From positions 37,426 through 101,425 of the forward strand of contig DNXO01000001.1 in the NCBI GenBank assembly GCA_003506895.1: a DNA stretch of 64,000 bases, read 5' to 3'. The notes beneath the pieces were generated by a model, which saw only the letters and a list, made by a program, of their open reading frames with translations, was not told where the DNA came from and ran no database searches. This document shows, one piece after another, positions 43,677 through 52,206 of this stretch. A program made the translations under genes and the position numbers. This DNA is from Acetobacteraceae bacterium. GTDB lineage: Bacteria; Pseudomonadota; Alphaproteobacteria; Acetobacterales; Acetobacteraceae. Every line of letters starts with the position of its first letter. Position 1 is the first letter of the stretch.

Positions 43677-45287
43677 TCAATGCAATTCCGCGAAGCCCAT
43701 CGCCTGCCCGAACCGGCGCGACGGCTCCCCCGGATCGCCATACTTGCGGTGCATCGCCGTGTGATAGGCCGCCGCCAACAGCAACCGATCCCGATCCGGC
43801 TGCCGGTTGGTGCCGAAATCCATCAACATGCACTGCGCGATTTCCTGATTGTGCGGATCGTTGCCCAGCTTGCAGGCCGACAGGGCGATGCGCTGCACCA
43901 GCCGCTCCCGCTCCGACACGTTATCGCAGTAAGCCCGGGTCCAGCCGATCGCCTCGGCCCCGTTCAGCGCGCATATCGCGGTGTCGATGCGATCCAGCAG
44001 TTGATCCGCGCCCATCGCGCTGGCGCCGGCCGGAACCTGCAACGGCACGGGATGCACCTCGCCCAGCCCCTGCTGGTTGTACGCGACGCGGTTCGCGAAC
44101 ATTGCAGCCACATACAGCAACCGCAGCCTGCGTGGGTGGTCGAACGTATCCCAGAACCATGCCAGCGTGTTTTGGTATTCGTAACAATGATGCGGCATGT
44201 TGAACGCTGTCGGGTCCTGCGTCTCCAGCACGATCTGCCCCACCGCGATCTGCAGAACATCCAGAATCCGCCGAGGATCCTTGCCCGCCTTCAGCAGCTT
44301 GGTCAGGACGTCGAGCGTTTCCATCTCACCCTGGCGCAGCACCGCGGTGCTGAGTTCCGCTGCCTCTTGCTGGTTGACGGGCTCCCGGTTCCGCAGCATC
44401 GCCAGTTCGGCCTCGCTGACGCCGCCATACGGGATGGCGCGCAGCGTTTCGCCCTCGATCATCATCTTGATGTAGTTGCAGGCGACCTCATACGTCGAAT
44501 ACCAGCGCGGCCCGACCGCGATATCCAGCGCCCCGGCATAGACGACGTTGTGGGCGTTCTCCCACCCCAGCGCGTTGCCGAGTTCCACCGTCGAACGCGC
44601 TCGGTAGGCCTTGTGCCCGGTGGTGTAAGAGCGGTTGTGCAACACGCGGTCCTGCACATCGATCAGGCCGGCGAAGCACATCTCCGCCAGGACTTGCGTC
44701 CGTTCGGCAGGGTTCTGCATGTTGCCCAGGAACATGCGGTATGCGTCGATGACCTGGCCGCGATGGACCTGGGTCATCCAGTTGTTCAACCGCTCTTTCA
44801 GTGGCCCGGTCTGCACGATCGGCTCCTGATCCGGCCAGTAAACCACGGGTGCCGGAGGGCTTTCCTCCACCTGGTTGTTGCCGCGGTGGCGGGTGTAGTG
44901 GCCCGGCGCCTTGTCGATCTTCTGGTTCCAGATATCCAGGCCGGTGGGGATGTACCAGATGGTCTGTGCCATCGGCAGCATTGCCAGATGAGACGGCAGC
45001 ATCCGGGTCAGATTGATGGTCGCCCGAGCGGAGAGGAGGCAGTGGTCGTTGTTGACGAAATTGGGGTAACCGTCGTCGATCCGCTCATGGTACGGCACGT
45101 GGGTGTAGGGCGCATGAATCCGCACCGCCTCGGTCACGATTTCGTTCAACGGACGTCCCGCGCGGACGAGTTCATAATAGACGTCCGACGCGCCCTTCTG
45201 GTCGCGCATCAGGCAGCGGTCTTCCAGCCTGTCATAGAAACCGCGAACCTCAGGGCTTTGCGGCGCTTGGGCGACGTTCGTATCCAT
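43677..45287 (-). CDS. Uncharacterised protein, 536 aa
   Basis: Start ATG 45287, with GGAGG about 10 nt before it; the frame to 45515 is not used. No signal peptide or long hydrophobic segment; soluble and helix-rich, with many His and Trp/Tyr residues. Conserved-looking stretches include AHNVVYAGALDIAVGPRW, HHCYEYQNTLAWFWDTFDH and FANRVAYNQQG. The His/Tyr-rich layout recalls metal-using oxygenases, but I cannot name the family. It precedes the TfdA-like dioxygenase by 15 nt, suggesting a joint catabolic step. Confidence 0.7.
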   Translation of the reverse strand: MDTNVAQAPQSPEVRGFYDRLEDRCLMRDQKGASDVYYELVRAGRPLNEIVTEAVRIHAPYTHVPYHERIDDGYPNFVNNDHCLLSARATINLTRMLPSHLAMLPMAQTIWYIPTGLDIWNQKIDKAPGHYTRHRGNNQVEESPPAPVVYWPDQEPIVQTGPLKERLNNWMTQVHRGQVIDAYRMFLGNMQNPAERTQVLAEMCFAGLIDVQDRVLHNRSYTTGHKAYRARSTVELGNALGWENAHNVVYAGALDIAVGPRWYSTYEVACNYIKMMIEGETLRAIPYGGVSEAELAMLRNREPVNQQEAAELSTAVLRQGEMETLDVLTKLLKAGKDPRRILDVLQIAVGQIVLETQDPTAFNMPHHCYEYQNTLAWFWDTFDHPRRLRLLYVAAMFANRVAYNQQGLGEVHPVPLQVPAGASAMGADQLLDRIDTAICALNGAEAIGWTRAYCDNVSERERLVQRIALSACKLGNDPHNQEIAQCMLMDFGTNRQPDRDRLLLAAAYHTAMHRKYGDPGEPSRRFGQAMGFAELH

Positions 45288-45383
45288 CTTGGTTTTCCTC
45301 CGACTGTCCGTCGATTGCCGCGATCCTACGCTTGACATGAAGCAGCCGACAACTATCGCGCGGTGCCGAGGGGGGAAATCGGC

Positions 45384-45542
45384 ATGAAAAGCAGGGAATG
45401 GACCGTCCAGATCGTGGCCGGAACCGGCGAGCGGGGTTTCGCGGGCGATGGCGGCGCTGCCGCGCGCGCGCAATTGAACGAGCCGTATGGCGTGGTGGCG
45501 AACAGTGAGCACCACCAGATCCGTCGGCTGGCCAGGGACTGA
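45384..45542 (+). pseudogene. Truncated NHL-repeat protein
   Basis: A 52-codon frame from ATG 45384 (GGGGGGAAAT before it). It reads VAGTGERGFAGDGGAAA then QLNEPYGVV, the classic start of an NHL beta-propeller, then jumps to HHQIRRLARD, which is what normally follows one full blade later. So the middle of the first blade and the rest of the propeller are lost. The remaining 45288-45383 and 45543-45554 contain no other gene. Confidence 0.55.
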
Positions 45543-45554
45543 CGATTCTGCCCG

Positions 45555-46616
45555 TTAAGAAACGACCGAGCGCATGATCGCAACGGCTTCCTCGATCATG
45601 CCCGCACTGACATCCAGGTGGGTACACGCCCGCCCACGATAGGTATCGGACACCGAGATCGTTACACCATGCGGGCGCAAACGGGCGGCGAACACCGCCG
45701 CCGTCAAGCCGGTGCCCTTGGTATCGAAGAAGACCAAATTCGTTTCCGGTGTCTCCACCGTGATCCCCGGGATTTGCGCCATCCCACGCGCCAGGGCCGC
45801 CGCGTTGGCATGATCGTCCGCCAACCGGTCGATGTTGTGTTGCAGTGCGTAGATACAAGCGGCCGCATTCATGCCGCCCTGGCGCATCGATCCGCCCAGA
45901 CGCTGCTTCCATTGCCAGGCCGCACCGATGAAGTCCTTGGAACCCGCCAGTACGGCACCAAGCGGCGCGCCCAGGCCCTTGGTGAAGTCCAGCCAGACGG
46001 TGTCGCAATCCGCCACCACGTCTCGCGCCGCCACACCCAGCTTCACCGCCGCATTCAGCACCCGCGCGCCGTCCATATGGACCTGCATGCCGTGCGCATG
46101 GGCGACGTCGGCGACCGCCTTCAGTTCGGCCACCTGCCAGCAGGCGCCACCGCCCTTGTTCGCGGTCTGCTCCACCTCCACCAATGTCTGCGGCGGGGAG
46201 TAGCGGTTCACCGGCCGGATCGCGGCTTGCAGGGTCTCGGCGCTGAACACGCCGCGCGCGCCTTGCAGGCCACGGATCAGAACGCCGCTGATCGCGCCCG
46301 GAGCGCCCGCCTCGCTGGACTGGAGATGGGCGTCTTCGTGCGCCAGGATCTCATCGCCCGGCCGGCAATGCGTCGCCACGGCGACCTGGTTGCACATGGT
46401 GCCAGAGGGCATGAACACCGCCGCCTCTTTCCCCAGCAGCGCCGCCGTCATGTCGCACAGCGCCCACACGGTCGGGTCCGACCCGCCTTGCTCGTCACCC
46501 ACCTCCGCCGCCATCATCGCCTCTTTCATGGCGCGCGAGGGCCGCGTGTGCGTATCGGAATACAGATCAATCCGGACTGGCTGAGCGAAATCCGCTCGTG
46601 TGGGTTCATAGCTCAT
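45555..46616 (-). CDS. Low-specificity L-threonine aldolase
   Basis: 353 aa from ATG 46616 (GAAGGAGC before it); the open frame upstream to 47585 is the antisense of the LLM gene. PLP fold type I: FMPSGTMCNQVAV, HEDAHLQSSEAG, MDGARVLNAAVKLG and the PLP Lys in DFTKGLGAPLG. Splits L-threonine or beta-hydroxy amino acids to glycine and an aldehyde. Divergent from the LLM flavin enzyme across 90 bp. Confidence 0.92.
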   Translation of the reverse strand: MSYEPTRADFAQPVRIDLYSDTHTRPSRAMKEAMMAAEVGDEQGGSDPTVWALCDMTAALLGKEAAVFMPSGTMCNQVAVATHCRPGDEILAHEDAHLQSSEAGAPGAISGVLIRGLQGARGVFSAETLQAAIRPVNRYSPPQTLVEVEQTANKGGGACWQVAELKAVADVAHAHGMQVHMDGARVLNAAVKLGVAARDVVADCDTVWLDFTKGLGAPLGAVLAGSKDFIGAAWQWKQRLGGSMRQGGMNAAACIYALQHNIDRLADDHANAAALARGMAQIPGITVETPETNLVFFDTKGTGLTAAVFAARLRPHGVTISVSDTYRGRACTHLDVSAGMIEEAVAIMRSVVS

Positions 46617-46706
46617 ATGCGCTCCTTCCCGTCCGTCGTACCAGAAGGACCATTGCCTGCAAAGCCGCGCCGTCGGATGCTGCGCCGACGTTAGGAAGGG
46701 CGCCGA

Positions 46707-47765
46707 ATGAAATTTTCCAACTTTCTGTTTCCCGACAGCATGTCGGCCGCCGACGACGGCCGGGTGATCGACGAGACGCTGCGGGAAGCACGCCTGACGG
46801 ACGCGCTTGGCTTCGACACGATCTGGCTGGCGGAGCACCATTTCGACGGCATCGTCGCCTATGTCGATCCGGTGGCGTTCGCCGCCGCTTTGGCGGTCGC
46901 GACGACCAAGGCCCGCATCGGATTCGCCGTTGCCCAGATGGCGCTGCACCACCCCATTCGCATGGCCGAACAGGTCGCGCTGATCGACCATATCAGCAAA
47001 GGGCGGCTGATCGTCGGCCTCGGCCGGGGCACCGCCTATAACATCTATGACTACCAAGGCTACGGCATCGACCATACCGAGGCCCAGGCTCGGTTTGAGG
47101 AAGCCGAAGCCATCATGTTTGAGGCCTGGAAGGGCAAACCGCTTGAACACCACGGCACGTTCTTCGACCTGAAATTGCCGGAACTGCGCCCAGGGGTGTT
47201 TACCAAGCCGCATCCTTACGTGATCCGGGCGGCCGCCACCGAACACGGGATGCTGGACATCGCCCGTCGGGGCAATCCGTTCATGATGAACGTGCAGAGC
47301 AACGCGGTGACTGCCGCTCGCATGGACCTGTATCGCCAGACGCTGCGCGAGCTGGGCATGGATGAGGCAACCGTCGCCGCCAAGGCCGACGAATGCTGGG
47401 TCTGGCGGAATGTCTTCGTCGCGGAAACCGACGCCGAGGCCGAGCGCATCGCCGTCCCGGCGTTCATCGAGATGCATGAGCATCGCGTGGCGATGCGGAA
47501 ACGTATCTATGCCGAACAGGGTGCGTCCATCCTGCCGATGCCGCCGGAGGGCGCCGTGCAGCCCGCGCATGCCTCGGTGGAACATGCCCTGGTTTACGGC
47601 TCGCCGGCCACGGTGGCGGAGAAACTGGCGCCGTTGAAGGCGAGCGGGGTCGGCGGCCTTATCATGCAGTTCCGGCTGGGGCCGATGAGTTACGAGCAGA
47701 CTGCCGCCAGTCTGACATTGTTCGCCGACAAGGTGGTCCCCGCGCTGGGCCAGCCCGCGCGATGA
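46707..47765 (+). CDS. LLM-class flavin-dependent oxidoreductase
   Basis: 352 aa. Starts MKFSNFLFPD; ARLTDALGFDTIWLAEHHFDG, AQMALHHPIRMAEQVALIDHIS and VGLGRG are bacterial-luciferase-like monooxygenase motifs. It uses reduced FMN for a mono-oxygenation; substrate unknown. The MFS gene follows with a 4-nt overlap, so uptake or efflux may be tied to its substrate. Confidence 0.92.
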   Translation: MKFSNFLFPDSMSAADDGRVIDETLREARLTDALGFDTIWLAEHHFDGIVAYVDPVAFAAALAVATTKARIGFAVAQMALHHPIRMAEQVALIDHISKGRLIVGLGRGTAYNIYDYQGYGIDHTEAQARFEEAEAIMFEAWKGKPLEHHGTFFDLKLPELRPGVFTKPHPYVIRAAATEHGMLDIARRGNPFMMNVQSNAVTAARMDLYRQTLRELGMDEATVAAKADECWVWRNVFVAETDAEAERIAVPAFIEMHEHRVAMRKRIYAEQGASILPMPPEGAVQPAHASVEHALVYGSPATVAEKLAPLKASGVGGLIMQFRLGPMSYEQTAASLTLFADKVVPALGQPAR

Positions 47766-48958
47766 ATGAGGATGCCGGCACCGCCGACTGGAGACGCAAC
47801 CTGTGGGTCTGCGTCTTTGGATCGTTCACCACCATCGTCGCGATGACGCTGCTGCTGCCGTTTCTGCCGTTGTACGTGGAGCAGTTGGGCGTATCCGACC
47901 ATGCCGAGATCGCCGAATGGTCGGGGGCCGCATACGGCGCCACGTTTCTGACTGCCGCCATGTTCGCGCCGCTTTGGGGGCGGCTGGGCGATCAATACGG
48001 GCGCAAACTGATGCTGATCCGCGCCAGTCTTGGCATGGCGGTGGCGATGTCGCTGATCGGGTTGTCGCAGAACGTCTATCAGCTTGTCGGACTTCGGTTG
48101 CTGGCCGGTTTGCTGGGCGGGTATTCCTCGGGGTCGATGATCCTGGTCGCTACGCAGACGCCGCGCGCGAATACGGCCTGGGCGTTGGGGATGATGTCGT
48201 CGGGCATCATGGCCGGGAACCTGGCGGGTCCGCTGATCGGCGGCGCGTTGCCGCAGTTGATCGGTATCCGCATGACCTTTTTGGCGGCGGGGGCGATCAT
48301 CTTCCTGGCGTTCCTGGCGACGACATTTCTGATCACGGAAGAGCCCCGGCCGCGCCGGGCGCCGGGGGTCAAGCACAGGGCCGGGCTGGGGTCGGTGCAT
48401 AACAAGGGCGCGGTGCTGGCGATGCTGGCGACCGGCATGCTGCTGATGTTCGCGAACATGTCGATCGAGCCGATCATTACGGTGTACGTGGCGCAGCTTG
48501 TTCCGGACCCGGCGCATGTCACGATCGTCGCTGGCTTCGTGATGTCGGCGGCCGCGTTGGGGAGCATTCTGTCCGCGTCCCATTTGGGGAAGCTGGCGGA
48601 TCGCGTTGGGCACTGGACGGTGATTATCGGCTGCCTGCTGGTGTGCGCGCTGCTGCTGGTGCCTCAGGCTTTCGTGACCGCCGGCTGGCAACTGGTGGGA
48701 CTGCGGTTCCTGATGGGGCTGTCGCTTGGGGGTCTGCTGCCCTGCGTCGCGACCGTGATTCGCCACAACGTGCCGGAGCAGATTGCCGGCAGCATCCTGG
48801 GTTACTCCACCTCTTCGCAATATATCGGGCAGGTGACCGGGCCGCTGGCGGGCGGGTTCATCGGTGGGCATTTCGGTATGCGGGCGGTGTTTCTGGGCAC
48901 ATCGGTGCTGATGGCCGCCGGCGCGGTGTATGGGTGGGTGTCGAAGCCGCGGCGGTAG
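47762..48958 (+). CDS. MFS transporter
   Basis: 398 aa, 12 hydrophobic helices. The MFS loop 2-3 motif GRLGDQYGRKLMLIRAS lies near residue 75 and a second half starts near 210. Drug/metabolite efflux (DHA1-like) is the likely type, from the WGRLGDQYGRK motif and the 12-helix layout. Overlaps the LLM gene by 4 nt and is probably co-transcribed. Inner membrane. Confidence 0.9.
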   Translation: MNEDAGTADWRRNLWVCVFGSFTTIVAMTLLLPFLPLYVEQLGVSDHAEIAEWSGAAYGATFLTAAMFAPLWGRLGDQYGRKLMLIRASLGMAVAMSLIGLSQNVYQLVGLRLLAGLLGGYSSGSMILVATQTPRANTAWALGMMSSGIMAGNLAGPLIGGALPQLIGIRMTFLAAGAIIFLAFLATTFLITEEPRPRRAPGVKHRAGLGSVHNKGAVLAMLATGMLLMFANMSIEPIITVYVAQLVPDPAHVTIVAGFVMSAAALGSILSASHLGKLADRVGHWTVIIGCLLVCALLLVPQAFVTAGWQLVGLRFLMGLSLGGLLPCVATVIRHNVPEQIAGSILGYSTSSQYIGQVTGPLAGGFIGGHFGMRAVFLGTSVLMAAGAVYGWVSKPRR

Positions 48959-49175
48959 GGATCCGAGGCGACTTAGGCGACCCCCAAAGATTGGCGAATC
49001 GCGTTGGCGACGGTGTGTCGTCATCGAATCGTTCTTGTAAAATCCGCGATCGGCATACGCCGCTCGATCGCTTGGTGCGGCCTTCGTTGTTGGTGTATCA
49101 ACCATCCTTTGCTACTGAACGTTTTCTCGATCGGAGAGCGGGGTGTGGGCGAACTGTCGCAAGTAAGGGATTTTC

Positions 49176-49204
49176 GCCGCGGATGGACGCAGATGCACGC
49201 CGAT
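49176..49204 (+). repeat. Left terminal repeat of the GxxExxY unit
   Basis: GCCGCGGATGGACGCAGATG and on to GCACGCCGAT. Matches the reverse complement of 49582-49610 at 27 of 29 positions. The pseudogene ATG (49193) lies inside it. Confidence 0.7.
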
Positions 49205-49613
49205 ATTGCGGGGGTGGATCGGATTTCGAGGGTCGTTATCGGCTGCGCATTCGGGGTTAGGAACGGGCTGGGTGCCGGTTCCGCGGAGACGATTTGTGAA
49301 AATGGCTTGGCCCATGAATTGGGCAAGGCTGGTCTGGCGGTCTTGTAGCAGCAGGCGGTCGCTGTTCATTATGACGGTATCGTCGTTGGCGATTATGTGG
49401 CCGACTTGCTGGTTGGCGATAGCATCTTGGTTGAATTGAAGGCGGTTCGCACGCTCGACAAGGCGTATATGCATCGATTACCTGACGGCGACCGGGTTGC
49501 ATGTGTGTCCGTTGCTCAATTTCGGTAGTGCTCGCTTGGAGGTCCAGCGAATAGTCCACGATCTTCCAGCCAGCACACGGCATCTGCGTGCATCTGCGTA
49601 CATCCGCGGCTAA
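49193..49613 (+). pseudogene. GxxExxY family gene, broken
   Basis: Read in one frame it gives VVIGCAFGVRNGLGAGSAETICENGLAHELGKAGLAV, then an in-frame TAG (49346-49348), then QQAVAVHYDGIVVGDYVADLLVGDSILVELKAVRTLDKAY, a frameshift near 49470, then LHVCPLLNFGSARLEVQRIV and a TAA at 49611. The GxxExxY family motif is GSAETIC here, so the Tyr has also become Cys. The function of the family is not known. Both ends of the frame coincide with inverted repeats, so it looks like a small mobile or duplicated unit. Confidence 0.75.
49582..49610 (-). repeat. Right terminal repeat of the GxxExxY unit
   Basis: Inverted copy of 49176-49204 (27 of 29). It encodes the last residues of the pseudogene. The same unit occurs singly at 60840-60868. 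Confidence 0.7.
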
Positions 49614-49846
49614 TATTCCTTGCTGTCTTGGATGCAACCGGTCGGAAGCTGGATCGGACGGCGTGTCGCGGCAGCCGGCGGTTGCCGGAGGCGTGCGGCG
49701 ATAGACGACGCGGACAGGCATGAGACTTCCGCGTTGACGCGATAGTCTTTGGGCCGCTGGTATTAGCCGCTTCGATGGACGCACGATCAGCGGCGAGTGT
49801 CCGTCGAGGAATTTGGTAACGAGTTGGAAAAAAGGCTTACTCTCTC

Positions 49847-49925
49847 CCGTCATGGCCGCGTGTGGCGCGGCCATCCGCGCTTCTGCCGTCCGTGCGAAGA
49901 TGGCCGGAACGAGCCCGGCCATGAC
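49847..49925. repeat. BIME-like palindromic repeat, copy 3 (inverted)
   Basis: Two hairpins, ATGGCCGCG/CGCGGCCAT (49852-49874) and ATGGCCGG/CCGGCCAT (49900-49922), with the shared core CGCGCTTCTGCCGTCCGTGC between them. Reverse complement of 42418-42495 at most positions. Confidence 0.65.
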
Positions 49926-50016
49926 AAATAGGCAACATCGTGTTCCGCCACTACCGTACGCTGAAAGCGTAGCGGCTTCCGTTAAACGATTCGTTTCTTT
50001 CGCCGTGACCCTATAG

Positions 50017-52206
50017 CTACTGCGCTGCCTCGATTTTCACTTGGTTCGTGTTGTAGGTTGTCGCCCCGCATGGCGCGGAGCGATCCGTGGTCAGCACGTT
50101 GGCGCAACCGCGCGAGTCAGCTCCATCGGCGCCGGGCGTGTACCATGCGCCTTCCTTGATGGAGACGACGCCCGGCGCGATGCGATCGGTGACTTGCGCC
50201 GGCAGCACCGTCGCGCCGATATCGTTGAACACCCGCACGTTCTGGCCGTCCACGATCCCGCGTTCGGCTGCGTCGTTCGGATGCATCCACACTGTATCGG
50301 GGTCCACCTTCCCCAAACGTTCCTGATTGCCATGGATGCTGTGGGTCCGCGCTCGGGATTTCGGAGTGCACAGGCTTAGCGGAAATCGTTTCGTGTCGTC
50401 ATTTGGCGCGAACCAGGTCGGGATCGGCGGGATCACGCCCAGGCCGTAGGGATTGGGGTTGGCCGCCAAAACCGTTGAGTATAGTTCGATCTTACCGGAT
50501 GGCGTGGCGAAGGGTTGTTCGCCGCGGATTTGCGCCGCGAAGGCAACCGCGTCTTTCGGTGCGGCAAACCGCGCGACACCTTGCTCCGCGAACGCTTGGA
50601 AATCATCCACCGCGTCGGCGGTCAGGTCTTTCAGCCATGCGGCCTCGGACTTCGTGTTGTACCCGTTGATGCCGACCCGCCGCGACAGATCATCGAAGAT
50701 ATCGATGTCGTTGCGGCATTCGTACATCGGCTCGATCGCCTGCTTCATGTAGATCGCGTAGTGCCCTGCCCCGGCCCAAGGAACGTGAACGTCATTGCGT
50801 TCCCAAAAGGTCGTCGCCGGCAGCACGATGTCGGCCATCCGCACGGTCGGGGTCATGAAGTGGTCCTGCCCGACGATGAACTCCACCTTGTCCAACGAGG
50901 CCGCCATCTTCCCGGCGTTCGGGCACTGGTTGAACAGATCACCCCCGGCGGAATAGATCATACGGATATCGGCCGGATAGCCACCCGCCTTGCCGTGCGC
51001 GAGCAAGTCCGCCAGCAAAGGCGACGCAACTTTCGACTCAATCGGATTTTTCCCAATCGGCAGGCTCCTGATTCCCGCTCGGCCGGTCGCCCCGTTGCTG
51101 ACGCCCGACCCGCCGCCGCTGACGCCGACATTCCCGGTGATCGCCGCCAGGGCATAGACCGCGCGATGGAACTGCTCACCGAACACCGTCCGGCCGCCGG
51201 CATAGCCCGCCTGGATCGCGGCTGGCTTCGTCGTCGCGAATTCAATCGCAAGACGCCGGATCGTTGCGGCCGGGATGCCGGTGATCGCCGCCGCCCATTC
51301 CGGCGTTTTCGGCTGGCCGTCGTTCAGGCCCATCAGATAGGACCGATAGGAAGCGCCTTCCGGTACCGGCCCCTCGTCCAACCCCAGCACATGCCGGTCG
51401 CAAAACGCCTGATCGTGCAGGTTTTCCGATACGATCACGTAGGCCATGGCGATCAACGCCGCTGCGTCAGTCGATGGCCTGATGAACACATGCTCATCGG
51501 CCAGTTGCTTGCTGGTCATGGTCACCCGCGGATCGATGCAGACGATACGGGTGCCGTTCTTCCGGGCGTGCTTCAGGTATTGCATCGTTCCGGTGCCGAA
51601 GGTGCCGTCCCCCGGGCTCCAGCCCCACATCAGGATCAGTCTGGAATTCGCGAAATCCGTCGGTTCCCGCCCGGCCGATTTGTAGTCTTTCTCGCCATAG
51701 GTGATGCGAACGGAAAACACCTCCGCCTCGGCCGACATGTTGGACCAAAGATCGGTGCAGCCGCCGAACATGTACAGGAAACGTTGCGCGGCCACGCGTC
51801 CGTGCAGCATCGACTGGCTGCCGGTGCGGGAGGCATCCAGGATCGCGGCATTGCCGTAGGTTTCGCGGACACGCAGCATTTCGCGGGCCACGGTATCCAA
51901 CGCCTCATCCCAGGTGATCCGTTCATACTGTCCCGAACCACGGGGGCCGGTGCGGCGCATCGGGTATTGCAGCCGATCGGGATGATAGGTCCGCTCGATC
52001 TGCCCCACGCCGCGGGCACACGCCGGCAAGGGCGGATGGTCCGGGTTCCAGCGGCGCGCGTCGGTGGAAATGTGAACGATCCTGCCATCCCGCACATGGG
52101 CGTTGACCACGCAACGGCCGCCGCAATTATGGCCGCAAGTGCTGGTGACCACCGTTTCGCCGGGCTTTGCGGCGGCGCGTGGGGCTTCATAGATCGTTGC
52201 GCTCAA
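50017..52206 (-). CDS. Molybdopterin oxidoreductase, DMSO reductase family
   Basis: 729 aa from a TTG at 52206 (GGAG upstream; it overlaps the hydroxylase stop). Cys motif C24-x3-C28-x3-C32 and C63 bind a 4Fe-4S cluster; the Mo-ligand region DLWSNMSAEAE aligns with the Ser-ligand segment of DmsA. No Tat signal, so cytoplasmic or needing a partner. No electron-transfer or membrane-anchor subunit is adjacent. Third gene of an operon with an Ldh2-type dehydrogenase and a Mo hydroxylase. Substrate unknown. Confidence 0.88.
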   Translation of the reverse strand: MSATIYEAPRAAAKPGETVVTSTCGHNCGGRCVVNAHVRDGRIVHISTDARRWNPDHPPLPACARGVGQIERTYHPDRLQYPMRRTGPRGSGQYERITWDEALDTVAREMLRVRETYGNAAILDASRTGSQSMLHGRVAAQRFLYMFGGCTDLWSNMSAEAEVFSVRITYGEKDYKSAGREPTDFANSRLILMWGWSPGDGTFGTGTMQYLKHARKNGTRIVCIDPRVTMTSKQLADEHVFIRPSTDAAALIAMAYVIVSENLHDQAFCDRHVLGLDEGPVPEGASYRSYLMGLNDGQPKTPEWAAAITGIPAATIRRLAIEFATTKPAAIQAGYAGGRTVFGEQFHRAVYALAAITGNVGVSGGGSGVSNGATGRAGIRSLPIGKNPIESKVASPLLADLLAHGKAGGYPADIRMIYSAGGDLFNQCPNAGKMAASLDKVEFIVGQDHFMTPTVRMADIVLPATTFWERNDVHVPWAGAGHYAIYMKQAIEPMYECRNDIDIFDDLSRRVGINGYNTKSEAAWLKDLTADAVDDFQAFAEQGVARFAAPKDAVAFAAQIRGEQPFATPSGKIELYSTVLAANPNPYGLGVIPPIPTWFAPNDDTKRFPLSLCTPKSRARTHSIHGNQERLGKVDPDTVWMHPNDAAERGIVDGQNVRVFNDIGATVLPAQVTDRIAPGVVSIKEGAWYTPGADGADSRGCANVLTTDRSAPCGATTYNTNQVKIEAAQ

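Larger units (their letters stand above)
48959..50016. other. Repeat-rich intergenic region
   Basis: About 1 kb. Holds the broken GxxExxY gene with its terminal repeats (49176-49613), a 20-bp exact repeat of the right window edge (49764-49783) and a BIME-like repeat (49847-49925). The small frame 49257-49922 on the minus strand (MAGLVPAIFARTAEAR start) is a translation of that repeat, not a gene. Confidence 0.6.

Noticed and set aside
46617..47585. Upstream extension of the threonine aldolase frame
   Set aside because: Antisense to the LLM gene; ATG at 46616 has a good ribosome site and the family start.
49257..49922. 221-codon minus-strand frame starting MAGLVPAIF
   Set aside because: Its start is translated from the palindromic repeat and it runs antisense through the GxxExxY pseudogene.
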